A stretch of DNA of 52,031 nucleotides, taken from Bacteriovorax sp. UBA1852 (GTDB taxonomy: Bacteria; Bdellovibrionota; Bacteriovoracia; Bacteriovoracales; Bacteriovoracaceae). Shown here one piece after another: positions 1 through 8,469 of the stretch. The notes below the pieces were generated by a model, which was not told where the DNA came from, made no database searches, and saw nothing but the letters and a program-made list of their open reading frames with translations. Both the position numbers and the translations under genes were made by a program. Within the stretch, counting starts at the first letter, position 1; each line of letters starts with the position of its first letter. Location: assembly GCA_002338505.1 (NCBI GenBank), contig DDIK01000030.1, forward strand, positions 1 to 52,031, read 5' to 3'.

Positions 1-514
1 ATCAAAAGTCGTGAAGTTTACAAGACCCTCTTCCTTTAAAGGCCGTGCAGGAGATGTAAGTGTCATTGAAGATCTTATGATTCATGATATCGATCTTGCC
101 TTACTATTATTTGGTTCTCCAAAGACTACAAAATCTTTTGCTTATAAAAAATATACAGATCATTATGAATATTGTTTAAGTGAATTAATATACGAGAACA
201 GAAGTGTCTTTATAGAGGCATCCCGAGTCGCTATTGATGAGATAAGAGAAGTAAAGTTTCATGGTGACGGAGGTGAGTTGAAAATAGATCTGTTAAATTT
301 AGAAGTTAGTTCATCTACAGGTCTAAATAAAGAGGGTATTCAAGTTATACACCAAGAGAGTTATGAAAAGAGAGATCACCTGTATATTGAGCAAGAGAAG
401 TTTTATCAAGCAATTAGTGATAAGAGTGATCCTTTTGTAAGTCTTGAAGATGGTATAAAAGCCATGCAAGTTATTGAGATGATAAAAAAGGACTTACTAG
501 AATATGAATCGTAG
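1..514 (+). CDS. Gfo/Idh/MocA family oxidoreductase, C-terminal part (5' end outside window)
   Basis: The reading frame is open from the first bases of the window, so this is the C-terminal portion of a longer gene and the GTG at 11 is not the start. The text EDLMIHDIDLALLLFG is the typical helix of the C-terminal dimerisation and substrate domain of NAD(P)-dependent Gfo/Idh/MocA sugar dehydrogenases, which have an N-terminal Rossmann fold (not visible here). The stop overlaps the lpxB start (ATG at 504), implying translational coupling in a lipid A operon. Inference: it may act on a UDP-sugar in lipid A or LPS synthesis. A GnnA-like UDP-GlcNAc 3-dehydrogenase is one possibility, but nothing here proves the substrate. 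Confidence 0.75.
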   Translation, partial: SKVVKFTRPSSFKGRAGDVSVIEDLMIHDIDLALLLFGSPKTTKSFAYKKYTDHYEYCLSELIYENRSVFIEASRVAIDEIREVKFHGDGGELKIDLLNLEVSSSTGLNKEGIQVIHQESYEKRDHLYIEQEKFYQAISDKSDPFVSLEDGIKAMQVIEMIKKDLLEYES

Positions 515-1637
515 CTGCCTTATCATTGCAGGAGAAAAGTCTGGTGAGGAACACGCGATGAGTTTCTTACCGGCTCTTAAAGAACAGCTTCCTAATTATC
601 ACTTCTTCGGTGTTGGAGGAGATAACTTAAAGAGTGAAGGTGTTGAATTACTCTATCATTTAGATGACTTTTCTACATGGGGTGTATCAGAGGCCATAGG
701 AAAAGTTCCATTCTATATAAATTCTTCCAAAGTTATTCTTAAAAAGGTCGTCGATTATAATTGTAAGACTGCGATACTTATTGATTTTCAGACCTTTAAT
801 CTTAAGCTAGCAGAAAAACTCTCTGAGTTAGGCGTTAGTGTACAATACTACGTGGCCCCACAAGCATGGGCGTGGAAGTCGTGGAGAACAAAGAATCTAG
901 TAAAATTTGTTAATACGCTTTATTGTATTATACCATTTGAAAAAAAATGGTTCTTGGATAGAGGTGTTAGAAATACGATATCTGTAAATCACCCTTTAAA
1001 GTTTCACTATGAAAAAGAACTAGAGAACTTTGATAGACCTGCTGAAATAAAAGCAAAAGTTGTTAAGATTCTTGTTTTACCAGGAAGTCGAAATAACGAA
1101 GTTCAAAGAATACTGCCTGTTTTCATGGATTCTCTTGAAAAGCTAAATATTGATTTAAAGGTAGAACTAACACTGGTTCAATCAAAGAGTGTAAATCAAA
1201 ACCTTTTTACTCCGTATATTTCTAGATTTGATCAAGTCTTTCGTGATGAGGACTTAACTCAAGCTATAAAGAATGCTGATGTTTGCTTAGCTGCAAGTGG
1301 TACCGTGACCTTAGCTACTGCACTATTTTCCTTACCTACAGTTGTTGGATATGCTGGTGGCCTTTTAAATACATTTATTTATGAAAACTTTATTAGCTAT
1401 AAAGGCTATATCTCACTAGCAAATATTGTTCATGAGAAGGAGATCTTTCCTGAATTAATAGCCGAGAGGTTTTCGTCTTTCAACGTTAGAAAAACATTGG
1501 AAGACCTTTTGAATGATAAAGAAAAATATAAAATTAACGTTACTCAGTTAAATAGAACTTTAGGTTTAATTAGTGGTGAAAATATAGATATACCTGAATA
1601 TATCTCAAAAAAGTTAGAGGAGGCTTATGAATTATAA
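504..1637 (+). CDS. lpxB: Lipid-A-disaccharide synthase LpxB
   Basis: LpxB (GT19) condenses UDP-2,3-diacylglucosamine with lipid X to form the beta-1,6 lipid A disaccharide at the inner face of the inner membrane. The 377-residue length fits the family. Visible signatures are IIAGEKSGEEHA at the N-terminus (usual form GExSGD), YYVAPQAWAWKSWR in the middle, LPGSRNNEV, and the C-terminal UDP-binding block AASGTVTLATALFSLPTVVGY. The ATG overlaps the end of the upstream oxidoreductase by 11 bases. The stop overlaps lpxK by the same length, so the three genes are tightly coupled. The GEKSGE variant of the first motif is slightly unusual. Confidence 0.96.
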   Translation: MNRSCLIIAGEKSGEEHAMSFLPALKEQLPNYHFFGVGGDNLKSEGVELLYHLDDFSTWGVSEAIGKVPFYINSSKVILKKVVDYNCKTAILIDFQTFNLKLAEKLSELGVSVQYYVAPQAWAWKSWRTKNLVKFVNTLYCIIPFEKKWFLDRGVRNTISVNHPLKFHYEKELENFDRPAEIKAKVVKILVLPGSRNNEVQRILPVFMDSLEKLNIDLKVELTLVQSKSVNQNLFTPYISRFDQVFRDEDLTQAIKNADVCLAASGTVTLATALFSLPTVVGYAGGLLNTFIYENFISYKGYISLANIVHEKEIFPELIAERFSSFNVRKTLEDLLNDKEKYKINVTQLNRTLGLISGENIDIPEYISKKLEEAYEL

Positions 1638-2685
1638 ATCCATTCGTCCTTTTCTTAAAATTCTATATCCAATTAGTTATTTATGGGAAGCTATTTATCG
1701 ACTGAGAAGGTTTTTCTATGATGTTGGTTACTTTTCTCAAAATACATTTAAAGTTCCTATTATCAGTATTGGCAACCTTTCTCTAGGTGGAACAGGTAAG
1801 ACACCTTTTACTCTTTGGGTAGGGAAGTATCTGAATGGAAAAAATAAAAGAGTTATGGTCTTGTCGCGTGGTTATAGAGGTAATCTTGAAAAAAGTAGTG
1901 GGATTATTAAGTCCGATAATATTCTGAGTTACAATCCATATGAGTACGGTGATGAGGCCCTTGTCATTTGTCGTAATTTGAAGCGCTCTACAGTCGTCGT
2001 TGGAAAGAATAGAAGTGAAAACTTAAAGTATTACTTTGACGAGATAACTCCAGATGTCGTTCTTCTTGACGACGGTCATCAGCATCTAAAAATTAATCGT
2101 GATTTAAATATTGTTCTATTTGATGCCACTTTAGATATCGAGCAATATAAAGCACCACCTCTAGGATACTTGAGAGAGGGGCTTACAGCACTAAAAGATG
2201 CAGATGCTATTATAATTGGCCGAGCAGATCTTGTTGATCAGTCAAAGTTATCTAAGCTTGAAGGTCTTCTAAGAAAGCACTGCTTGGTTGATATACCATT
2301 TGCAAAGATGAGATATATTCCAAGCTCTATCAACAATATCTCGTATAAAAAAGTCATGGATAGTGAAGATATACGAGGCAAGAAAGTAATTGTGGTGACG
2401 GGAATTGCTTCTCCAGACTCCTTTTCAAAACTAATTGAAAATATGGGAGCAGAAATAGTATCTGAGTATTTTTATCCAGATCATCACTTCTATACATCAA
2501 ATGAAATCAGCGACTTAGTAAAGTTGGCTCAGAGGGAAAACTTATACTTGTTAACGACTGAAAAAGATATTGTTAAAATAAGAAAGGTTAGTCAGTCAGA
2601 GAAAATCTTTTATGTTCATATTGAGCTTGATTTTCTTGAAGGCGAGAATGAATTAATGAGTCTAATTGACTCTGTTACTTATTAA
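1627..2685 (+). CDS. lpxK: Tetraacyldisaccharide 4'-kinase LpxK
   Basis: LpxK phosphorylates the 4' position of the tetraacyl lipid A disaccharide using ATP at the inner membrane, the step directly after LpxB. The 352-residue protein has an N-terminal hydrophobic/amphipathic helix, the Walker A block GNLSLGGTGKTPFT (about residues 49-62), VLSRGYRG, DEALVI and the family motif DDGHQHLKINRDLNIV (Walker B region, DDGxQH). The start lies inside the end of lpxB. An AGAGGAGG sequence at about 1616-1623 supplies a Shine-Dalgarno 3-4 bases upstream of the ATG. Confidence 0.96.
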   Translation: MNYKSIRPFLKILYPISYLWEAIYRLRRFFYDVGYFSQNTFKVPIISIGNLSLGGTGKTPFTLWVGKYLNGKNKRVMVLSRGYRGNLEKSSGIIKSDNILSYNPYEYGDEALVICRNLKRSTVVVGKNRSENLKYYFDEITPDVVLLDDGHQHLKINRDLNIVLFDATLDIEQYKAPPLGYLREGLTALKDADAIIIGRADLVDQSKLSKLEGLLRKHCLVDIPFAKMRYIPSSINNISYKKVMDSEDIRGKKVIVVTGIASPDSFSKLIENMGAEIVSEYFYPDHHFYTSNEISDLVKLAQRENLYLLTTEKDIVKIRKVSQSEKIFYVHIELDFLEGENELMSLIDSVTY

Positions 2686-2690
2686 TCTGG

Positions 2691-3815
2691 ATGTTAATGA
2701 AAGCAAAAATATATATAGTCTTGATGTTTTTCTTACTTGGATGTGCTGGAAGTAATATCCTTGAGGACAATAAAGAAGTCGATATTGAGAAAGTTTTTAA
2801 ACTTGAGAAAGACAAGCTCGAACAGTTCTCTATTGTAAAAAAGAAAAAAAGTAAGCCTTCTCAGAAAAAGAAAATAGCTGATCAAGAAAGCATTACTAAA
2901 AAAACTAAAGTTAAGACTAAGAAAGAAAAGAAAAAAGCAAAAAAGTCTAAGAGACGAGACGAGAAATCACAAAGTGAATCTCAAATCTCTGATCAACAAA
3001 ATAAAAATATAGAAGCTGTCGATATAACCACCTCTGCAAAGCCCGAGGATCATCCAGATTATCCATCGTCTTTTAAGAAGTATAATGAGAGGTATGAAAA
3101 GTTTTGGAATAAACATAAACATATTTTAAAGTCTGGAGAGAAGTATACTTTTGATATTTCATGGACCATCTTCAGAGCTGGTGTCGCAACAATTGAGGTT
3201 GTTGATGACATTGAAGTCGCCGGTGAAGATGCTTTTATGTTGAAGGCAGAACTTAATTCTGCAAAGTATTTTGAAAATATATATAAGCTTAATAACACTC
3301 TTAGAACTTATGTAAAAAAAGAGAACTTTTTTCCAATTAAGTACGAAATGAAACAAAGAGAGTCTGGTCAAAATGTTGATGATGTTCAGCTTTTTGATGA
3401 AAAAGAATTAAAAACTTATTTCTATTATAAGAGACTGAAAAAAGGAAAACTTAAAAAGAAGAGTGAAGAAAAGTTTATTCCTAGGTTCTTTACTGATTCA
3501 TTCTCAGCTCTTTTCTTTGTCCGAGGGCTTCCTTTAAAAACGGGCTATAAGTTTGGCTTTCCGATGGTAACGAGAACAAAAGTTTGGCTTTTAAAGGCTG
3601 AAGTCATAGGGGAAGAGAGAATAAATATAATGGATCAATATATTAACACTTATAAAGTTAAGGCTGTCACGCAGTTCCCTGGGGTTCTAAAAAAGCGTGG
3701 TGATATTGTATTCTGGTTTTCTAAAGACCAAGAGAAACGCCTGTTGAAATTTGAAGCTAAAATTAAGATAGGTTCTGTCAAAGGTGAACTTATTGACTAC
3801 ACACCTGGTAAGTGA
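2691..3815 (+). CDS. DUF3108-domain lipoprotein with Lys-rich linker
   Basis: The N-terminus (MLMKAKIYIVLMFFLLGCAG) is a lipoprotein signal peptide with lipobox LLGC. An alternative ATG two codons downstream (2697) would also keep it. Residues about 45-120 are an extremely Lys/Glu-rich, low-complexity linker. From about residue 145 to the end the sequence looks like DUF3108: YTFDISWTIFRAGVATIEV, RTYVKKENFFPIKYEMKQRE, and a final FWFSKDQEKRLLKFEAKIKIGSVKGEL. DUF3108 proteins are periplasmic beta-rich proteins of poorly known function, often near envelope genes. The start is five bases after the lpxK stop, which suggests a lipid A or outer-membrane link. That link is inference. Confidence 0.8.
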   Translation: MLMKAKIYIVLMFFLLGCAGSNILEDNKEVDIEKVFKLEKDKLEQFSIVKKKKSKPSQKKKIADQESITKKTKVKTKKEKKKAKKSKRRDEKSQSESQISDQQNKNIEAVDITTSAKPEDHPDYPSSFKKYNERYEKFWNKHKHILKSGEKYTFDISWTIFRAGVATIEVVDDIEVAGEDAFMLKAELNSAKYFENIYKLNNTLRTYVKKENFFPIKYEMKQRESGQNVDDVQLFDEKELKTYFYYKRLKKGKLKKKSEEKFIPRFFTDSFSALFFVRGLPLKTGYKFGFPMVTRTKVWLLKAEVIGEERINIMDQYINTYKVKAVTQFPGVLKKRGDIVFWFSKDQEKRLLKFEAKIKIGSVKGELIDYTPGK

Positions 3816-4957
3816 TGCTAGACATTCTGCGTAAGCAACAAAATATTCTATATCTCTCTTCATCTCAATCTTACGGCACAAAAGAGAGAATGATCCTAAG
3901 AGATGCTAAAATTCTTAAAGATATAGGTCACTATGTTTTCATATATTGTATGAAGAACTCATTACTTGATATTAAGGCAAGAGAGTTCGGCTTTGATTGT
4001 CTTTACCATAATGCTGGTGAGCATATAAAGTTCATTAAATGGTATAAATTATCATCTTTAAAAGATTGTATTGAGCGCTATGATATTAATATTGTTCACT
4101 GTTATGAACTCAACTATGTGTGGCCGACAGCATTTTTTTTAAGAAAAAAAAATAAGACTTCGCTTTTTTTCACAGTAAGTGAAGACGTCGTAAAGTATTA
4201 CAAGAAATTCTGGTTTAAGTCTCTTATGTCACGTGTTGATATGGTTTATGTACCTTTGAAAGAAATGAATGAGAGTATAAGTGATCATTTGGATGTTCCT
4301 AAGCGAAAAATATTTTTTTCTGGTTTGGGCTTAGATGTAGATTCGAAGACAAAGCCTATCAAACTTGATGAAAATGTTTGGAATCTCGCGATATATGTTA
4401 ATGAAGACCTTTTAGAGGTAGATGATATTGAGACATGTATTCAGTCTATTTGGTCTTTAAATCAAAAGAGATCTTTATCTAAGACATGTGTTCTTCATCT
4501 GTTCTCAGCCAAAGGCTGGGATGATAATGTTCTGAAACCAGAGATTGTTGAAACTGTAAAAAAGTATGGTCTTTCTCAAAATGTCATATTCCATGAGCAT
4601 GTGAAACTCGCTGAAATAAATGCCGATATATTCTTGAGCTATGCAACAGGCTTGCCCTTGGAAGACTATACCTTAGGGGCTCTTCTCAAGGGAATTCCGA
4701 TAATTACAGATAGGAATCCCGCAACTGAAGAGTTAGCTATTAGTTATGGTCGGGCGGTGATGACTTATAAGACAAATGATTCCAGAGAGTTACGATGTAA
4801 AATTGAAGAGACATTTGAAAACTATGAGAGTGCTAAAGATGAGGTATCTCGAATTAAGACTCCAATTTTAAATGAGCATGGACTTGATTTTTATAGAACT
4901 AGTTTAATAAAGAATTACGAGAAGCAATTGAATAAAAGATGGCGTTTCTTCCATTAA
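3815..4957 (+). CDS. GT-B fold glycosyltransferase (family 4-like)
   Basis: The ATG at 3815 overlaps the upstream stop by one base (TGATG). A GTG at 3812 is also in frame but less likely. The 380-residue protein has the two-Rossmann layout of GT-B transferases. The N-terminal half contains ILYLSSSQSYGTKERMIL and IVHCYELNYVWPTAFFLR. The C-terminal half carries NVIFHEHVKL, GALLKGIPIITDRNPATEEL and an E-x7-E-like nucleotide-sugar site. There is no signal peptide, so it is probably cytoplasmic. As the last gene of the lpx operon it probably adds sugar to the LPS core or another surface glycan. Donor and acceptor cannot be read from the sequence. Confidence 0.7.
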   Translation: MLDILRKQQNILYLSSSQSYGTKERMILRDAKILKDIGHYVFIYCMKNSLLDIKAREFGFDCLYHNAGEHIKFIKWYKLSSLKDCIERYDINIVHCYELNYVWPTAFFLRKKNKTSLFFTVSEDVVKYYKKFWFKSLMSRVDMVYVPLKEMNESISDHLDVPKRKIFFSGLGLDVDSKTKPIKLDENVWNLAIYVNEDLLEVDDIETCIQSIWSLNQKRSLSKTCVLHLFSAKGWDDNVLKPEIVETVKKYGLSQNVIFHEHVKLAEINADIFLSYATGLPLEDYTLGALLKGIPIITDRNPATEELAISYGRAVMTYKTNDSRELRCKIEETFENYESAKDEVSRIKTPILNEHGLDFYRTSLIKNYEKQLNKRWRFFH

Positions 4958-4964
4958 TTAGTAC

Positions 4965-4993
4965 TTTACAGAAAATTACTCAGTGTGTAGAAT
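4965..4993 (+). promoter_or_regulatory. sigma-70-type promoter of rpsA
   Basis: TTTACA at 4965-4970 and TAGAAT at 4988-4993 are separated by exactly 17 bases, a near-consensus pair. Predicted transcription start is around 5000, giving a leader of about 104 bases before rpsA. It gives the ribosomal protein gene its own transcription start downstream of the lpx operon. Confidence 0.7.
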
Positions 4994-5010
4994 CACCAAA
5001 TCAAAACTTT

Positions 5011-5055
5011 GGCCCCTTCAGTAGAAGGACCTGAGTCCATGGCCTTGCCATGGTT
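5011..5055 (+). promoter_or_regulatory. Structured rpsA leader (two hairpins)
   Basis: Two inverted repeats lie in the predicted rpsA 5' UTR. The first is CCTTC/GAAGG around 5015-5028. The second is a perfect 7-bp stem, CCATGGC (5037-5043) and GCCATGG (5047-5053), with a three-base loop. In other bacteria S1 represses its own translation by binding a structured rpsA leader, so this is a candidate autoregulatory element. The function here is inferred. Confidence 0.45.
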
Positions 5056-5065
5056 TATCAAAAAT

Positions 5066-5107
5066 ATGACCCTAAGTGAAACGCTGACGGGTTTGGAGTC
5101 AAAATGA
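5066..5107 (+). CDS. Possible 13-codon leader ORF overlapping the rpsA start
   Basis: ATG at 5066 opens a 13-codon frame (MTLSETLTGLESK) whose TGA at 5105-5107 overlaps the rpsA ATG (5104) in an ATGA arrangement, the typical geometry of translational coupling. There is no clear Shine-Dalgarno before this ATG, and the rpsA Shine-Dalgarno (GGAG, 5095-5098) lies within it. It may be chance. Confidence 0.2.
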   Translation: MTLSETLTGLESK

Positions 5108-6840
5108 CAACTAAAGATTTAAAACAGCCTTGGATGGAAGGTTTCGAAGTAATTATCGGAGAAGACATCGAAAAAACTGAGCAGTCTGAGTTCAGCAAGC
5201 TTTTAGCAAGCGAGCAAACAAAGAACTTTAGAGAAGGTGAAGTTTTCACAGGAAAAATTGTAAACGTAGGACAGGACTATGTTCTTGTTGACATCGGTTA
5301 CAAGCAAGAAGGTCTTGTATCTGCAAGAGAATTCCAAAACTTTGATGGAACATTTAAAGTTAAGGAAGGAGATGATGTTGAAGTTTATCTTGATAAACTT
5401 GAGTCTAATCTTGGAAACCTTGTACTTTCTAAAGACAAAGCAGAAATCCTTAAAGCATGGGATAAGATCTCAGAAGCTTGTGAAAAAGGAACTCCTCTTG
5501 AAGGAACTGTTGTTGCAAAAGTTAAAGGTGGTTTATCTGTTGATATCGGTGTTAAAGGTTTCTTACCTGGGTCACAGGTTGATATTAGACCAACTAGATT
5601 TCTTGATAAGTACATCGGTAAGAAGATGGAATTCAAAGTTATCAAGTTTAACAAGAAAAGAGGAAATATCGTTCTTTCTAGAAGAGCAATTCTTCAAGAA
5701 GAAAGAGGTAAGCTAAGAGACGAAGTTCTTGGTCAAATCCAAGAAGGAATGATCGTTAAGGGTATTGTTAAAAACATCACTGACTACGGTGCATTTATTG
5801 ATCTTGGTGGTATTGACGGTCTTCTTCACATTACAGATATGTCATGGGGAAGAGTTAAGCACCCATCTAACCTTATGAAGGTTGGAGACGAAATCGAAGT
5901 TAAGATTCTTAAGTTTGATAAAGAAAAAGAAAGAGTTTCACTTGGACTTAAGCAAGTTCAAGAGAATCCATGGGAAAAAGCTCACGAAGTTTACACTGCA
6001 GGTAAGAAAGTTAAAGGTGAAATCGTTTCTGTTAAAGATTACGGAATCTTTATCGAGCTTGATGACGGAATCGAAGGTCTTATCCACGTTTCTGAAATGT
6101 CATGGACTAATTCAATCAAGAACCCAACTAAGCATTTTAACGCTGGTGAAATGATTGAAGCTCAGGTTCTTGAAGTTGATACTGAGAATAAGAGAATTTC
6201 TCTTGGTCTTAAGCAATTACAAGAGAACCCTTGGGAAGCTCTTGAAGCTAAGTACCCAGTAGGTACTAAAGTTAAAGGTAAGGTTAAGTCTGTTGTAGAA
6301 TTTGGTGCTTTCATTGACCTCGGTGAGGACGTTGATGCTCTAATTCATATTTCTGACGTTTCTTGGACTAAGAAGAACGTAAATCTTAAAGATGAGTTCT
6401 CTGAAGGTTCAGAAATTGAAGCAATGGTTCTTTCTGTAGATAAAGAAAATCAAAAATTCTGCCTAGGTGTTAAGCAATTAGCTGAAGATCCTTGGAAGAA
6501 GATTGAAACTAGACTTCCTGTTGGGACAGTTGTTGAAGCTGAAGTTGTAAGAGTTACTGACTTTGGTGGATTCGTTGAACTTGAGACAGGTATCGAAGGT
6601 CTTATCCATATTTCTGAGCTTTCTGAAGAGAGAGTTGAGAAGCCAGAAGATGTTATCAAAAAAGGTGACGCTGTTAAGGCAATGGTTATTTCTCTTGATA
6701 AAGATGCAAAGAAAATTGCACTTTCTATCAAGTCTGCTGTAAATGCTGAAAATGATGGTTCATTCTCTCAGCCAGTTCAAACAGCAACTCTTGCTGATAA
6801 GCTTAAAGGTTTCAACCTTGGTGGCGGTTCAGAAGATTAA
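5104..6840 (+). CDS. rpsA: 30S ribosomal protein S1
   Basis: S1 binds mRNA on the small ribosomal subunit and helps initiate translation on weak ribosome-binding sites. The 578-residue protein contains six S1/OB repeats starting near residues 45, 130, 214, 299, 386 and 472. The last four carry the standard pattern VKG-IV-DYGAFI-L--IDGLLHI-DMSW. Six repeats and this length match the proteobacterial form. Codon use is strongly biased (GTT, CTT, GGT, AAG), as expected for a highly expressed gene. GGAG lies five bases upstream of the ATG. It has its own promoter, structured leader and terminator, so it is a monocistronic unit. Confidence 0.98.
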   Translation: MTTKDLKQPWMEGFEVIIGEDIEKTEQSEFSKLLASEQTKNFREGEVFTGKIVNVGQDYVLVDIGYKQEGLVSAREFQNFDGTFKVKEGDDVEVYLDKLESNLGNLVLSKDKAEILKAWDKISEACEKGTPLEGTVVAKVKGGLSVDIGVKGFLPGSQVDIRPTRFLDKYIGKKMEFKVIKFNKKRGNIVLSRRAILQEERGKLRDEVLGQIQEGMIVKGIVKNITDYGAFIDLGGIDGLLHITDMSWGRVKHPSNLMKVGDEIEVKILKFDKEKERVSLGLKQVQENPWEKAHEVYTAGKKVKGEIVSVKDYGIFIELDDGIEGLIHVSEMSWTNSIKNPTKHFNAGEMIEAQVLEVDTENKRISLGLKQLQENPWEALEAKYPVGTKVKGKVKSVVEFGAFIDLGEDVDALIHISDVSWTKKNVNLKDEFSEGSEIEAMVLSVDKENQKFCLGVKQLAEDPWKKIETRLPVGTVVEAEVVRVTDFGGFVELETGIEGLIHISELSEERVEKPEDVIKKGDAVKAMVISLDKDAKKIALSIKSAVNAENDGSFSQPVQTATLADKLKGFNLGGGSED

Positions 6841-6866
6841 TTATTAAAAGACATTTCTTTTGATAT

Positions 6867-6894
6867 AAGGGAGGCTTAGGCCTCCCTTTTTTTT
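6867..6894 (+). terminator. Rho-independent terminator of rpsA
   Basis: A perfect stem GGGAGGC (6869-6875) / GCCTCCC (6880-6886) with loop TTAG is extended by two A-T pairs and followed by an uninterrupted run of eight T (6887-6894). It lies 27 bases after the rpsA stop. Confidence 0.95.
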
Positions 6895-6915
6895 ATGTAT
6901 AATCTTCAGGGGTAC

Positions 6916-6945
6916 TTAACCTGCTGTATTCAAACATGCTATAAG
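6916..6945 (+). promoter_or_regulatory. Probable sigma-70-type promoter for the 6978 gene
   Basis: TTAACC (6916-6921) and TATAAG (6940-6945) are 18 bases apart, directly after the rpsA terminator and 32 bases before the next start codon. Confidence 0.4.
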
Positions 6946-6977
6946 ATATGAATTCTTAACTATATATAGGAAATCAT

Positions 6978-7439
6978 ATGAAAAAAACCATCATTATATT
7001 CTCTTTATTATTTACCTCTTTAGTTAGCGCAGTTTCAAAAAAAGACTTAGATGGAATCGATTTAGAGATTCTTATTGAAGATACTCGTATTGAAGAGTCT
7101 GCTAAGCCGTGGATTCATATTGGCCAAGCTCCTTACGTATTTTGGAGCACAATGTGGGAGTCCCACTCATATTGCTATTTAAAAGCAGTCAATGATAATG
7201 CTAAAAATTATAGCTGCTTGATTGAAGATATTAACTTAAAGAGGTTGATCACATCGAGTGTTTCAAAACCTTATGATATTGCATTACTTCATAAGATTCC
7301 TGGAAATACAGGGGCAAAGAGAACTCTTTGTGACGATATGAGATTTAGTATCGATGATATCGATGTTAAGTGTAGTGGATTTATATTTAAGAAATGTAAG
7401 GCCACAATCAAAATAGATCACTGTCAATTTTCTAAATAA
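6978..7439 (+). CDS. Small secreted protein of unknown function
   Basis: I do not recognise this 153-residue protein. It begins with a clear signal peptide (MKKTIIIFSLLFTSLVSA, cleavage likely after VSA or AVS), so it is exported. The mature part has seven cysteines: one in SYCYLK, one in YSCLI, one in RTLCDD, one in DVKCSG, two in KKCKATIKIDHC, and one spaced between, suggesting disulphides in the periplasm or outside. AGGA sits 8 bases before the ATG. Its stop overlaps the next start by one base (TAATG), so the two genes are co-translated. Confidence 0.65.
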   Translation: MKKTIIIFSLLFTSLVSAVSKKDLDGIDLEILIEDTRIEESAKPWIHIGQAPYVFWSTMWESHSYCYLKAVNDNAKNYSCLIEDINLKRLITSSVSKPYDIALLHKIPGNTGAKRTLCDDMRFSIDDIDVKCSGFIFKKCKATIKIDHCQFSK

Positions 7440-7780
7440 TGAAATTTAAAGAGCATAACTTTAAAACTTATCATCTTCATTTCTATTATAATGAAAGTAA
7501 TATCGAGTATGCTAAATCGCTTGGGCAAGAGATTAAAAAATTATACCAAGTAGAGCTTGGTAGGTTTCACGAGCGACCTGTAGGCCCTCATCCTATGTGG
7601 AGTGTACAATTAACTCTGGATAGAAGTAATCTCTATGATGCTTTGTCTTTCTCTATTCAAAATAGAGAGGATCTTATTTTCTTTATACATCCTGTCTCAG
7701 GAGATGATTTAAAAGATCATACCGATTATGCTACTTGGGTCGGGGAAAAGCAGGAATTAGACCTCTCGATCTTTCATTGA
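7439..7780 (+). CDS. DOPA 4,5-dioxygenase family protein
   Basis: The 113-residue protein fits the DOPA 4,5-dioxygenase family in size and signature. It starts with YHLHFYY, then GRFHERPVGPHPMWSVQLTL, and ends with FFIHPVSGDDLKDHTDYATW. The histidines in YHLHFYY, GRFHE, GPHP and IHP are the ones expected to bind metal or substrate in this vicinal-oxygen-chelate-like family. Plant and fungal members cleave DOPA in pigment synthesis. Bacterial members are mostly uncharacterised, so only ring-cleavage-like chemistry can be suggested. It is coupled to the secreted protein upstream and has no signal peptide. Confidence 0.8.
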   Translation: MKFKEHNFKTYHLHFYYNESNIEYAKSLGQEIKKLYQVELGRFHERPVGPHPMWSVQLTLDRSNLYDALSFSIQNREDLIFFIHPVSGDDLKDHTDYATWVGEKQELDLSIFH

Positions 7781-8067
7781 ATATTTTTTTCTTCGTTATC
7801 AGGTAGGCAAGCGACACAGCCAACTTCTTCCTCAATATGAGAAGCAATCTCTTCGTCGAGGACAATGTTAAGCTTATCTATGTCGGCTTTGTTCGCACCA
7901 AGAGATTTGATTAAAGTCTCAGGAATTGAAGGGGCAACAAGCTTTATATCTAGTCCCATTTCTTCATACTCTTGAGCTTTAGTGTAGGCTTGGTCAATGT
8001 CTTTGATGTCACAGGAGAAAAGCTCTGTGCCTGAAATATTATCGATTAGTTTTACATCTCGTGCCAT
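7774..8067 (-). CDS. Small conserved-looking protein with GCVAC motif
   Basis: Function not recognised. The frame opens at 8106, but ATG at 8067 (MARDVKLID) is the better start because AAAGG lies 8 bases upstream of it. The 97-residue protein is acidic and mixed alpha/beta. It has no signal peptide and ends with EEEVGCVACLPDNEE, whose paired cysteines could bind metal or form a disulphide. Its 3' end overlaps the convergent DOPA-dioxygenase-like gene by seven bases. Confidence 0.6.
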   Translation of the reverse strand: MARDVKLIDNISGTELFSCDIKDIDQAYTKAQEYEEMGLDIKLVAPSIPETLIKSLGANKADIDKLNIVLDEEIASHIEEEVGCVACLPDNEEKNIQ

Positions 8068-8118
8068 GTTTTGTACCTTTATGATGGTATAGGTATAAAG
8101 TAACATGAGTAATAGACC

Positions 8119-8469
8119 ATGAAAATAGATAAACTCTTTGTTCTTTCAAAGAATAAAATGCTTCTAAAAGCTATTGAAATTGCATGTAAGAACGCGAAGC
8201 GTGATTGCTTTGTTATTGATGATTACACTGAGGGACTGCACTTCATTAGAGATATGAGGCCCACTCTGGTGGTGATTGATATAGAAAATGCAAAAGAAGA
8301 TGCTTTGGGGCTTCTAAGTGATATCAAGGACGAATTTAAAGTTGTCATCTTGTCGAAGCGGCCATCTGAAGTTGGAGAGTTTAGTAGTATTCCAAGTGTG
8401 CTCTATCCGGTAAACCCAACAGGTCTTTGGGATAGACTTGAGAAAGAGCTTGGTGATACAAATGGATAA
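8119..8469 (+). CDS. Receiver-like (CheY-fold) protein lacking the acidic pair
   Basis: The 116-residue single-domain protein has the beta-alpha rhythm of a response-regulator receiver. The phospho-acceptor position seems kept as D54 in VVIDIENAKEDALG, and a lysine follows the fourth strand (VVILSKRP, K80). The N-terminal acidic pair that binds Mg is replaced: where DD is expected the sequence reads FVLSKNK. It may therefore be phosphorylated poorly or not at all and act as a protein-interaction module. Its end overlaps the start of the membrane microprotein at 8462 by eight bases, so the two are probably made together. Confidence 0.6.
   Translation: MKIDKLFVLSKNKMLLKAIEIACKNAKRDCFVIDDYTEGLHFIRDMRPTLVVIDIENAKEDALGLLSDIKDEFKVVILSKRPSEVGEFSSIPSVLYPVNPTGLWDRLEKELGDTNG

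Noticed and set aside
5279..5716. 145-codon ORF inside rpsA
   Set aside because: Shadow of the highly biased rpsA frame; no start signal or domain.
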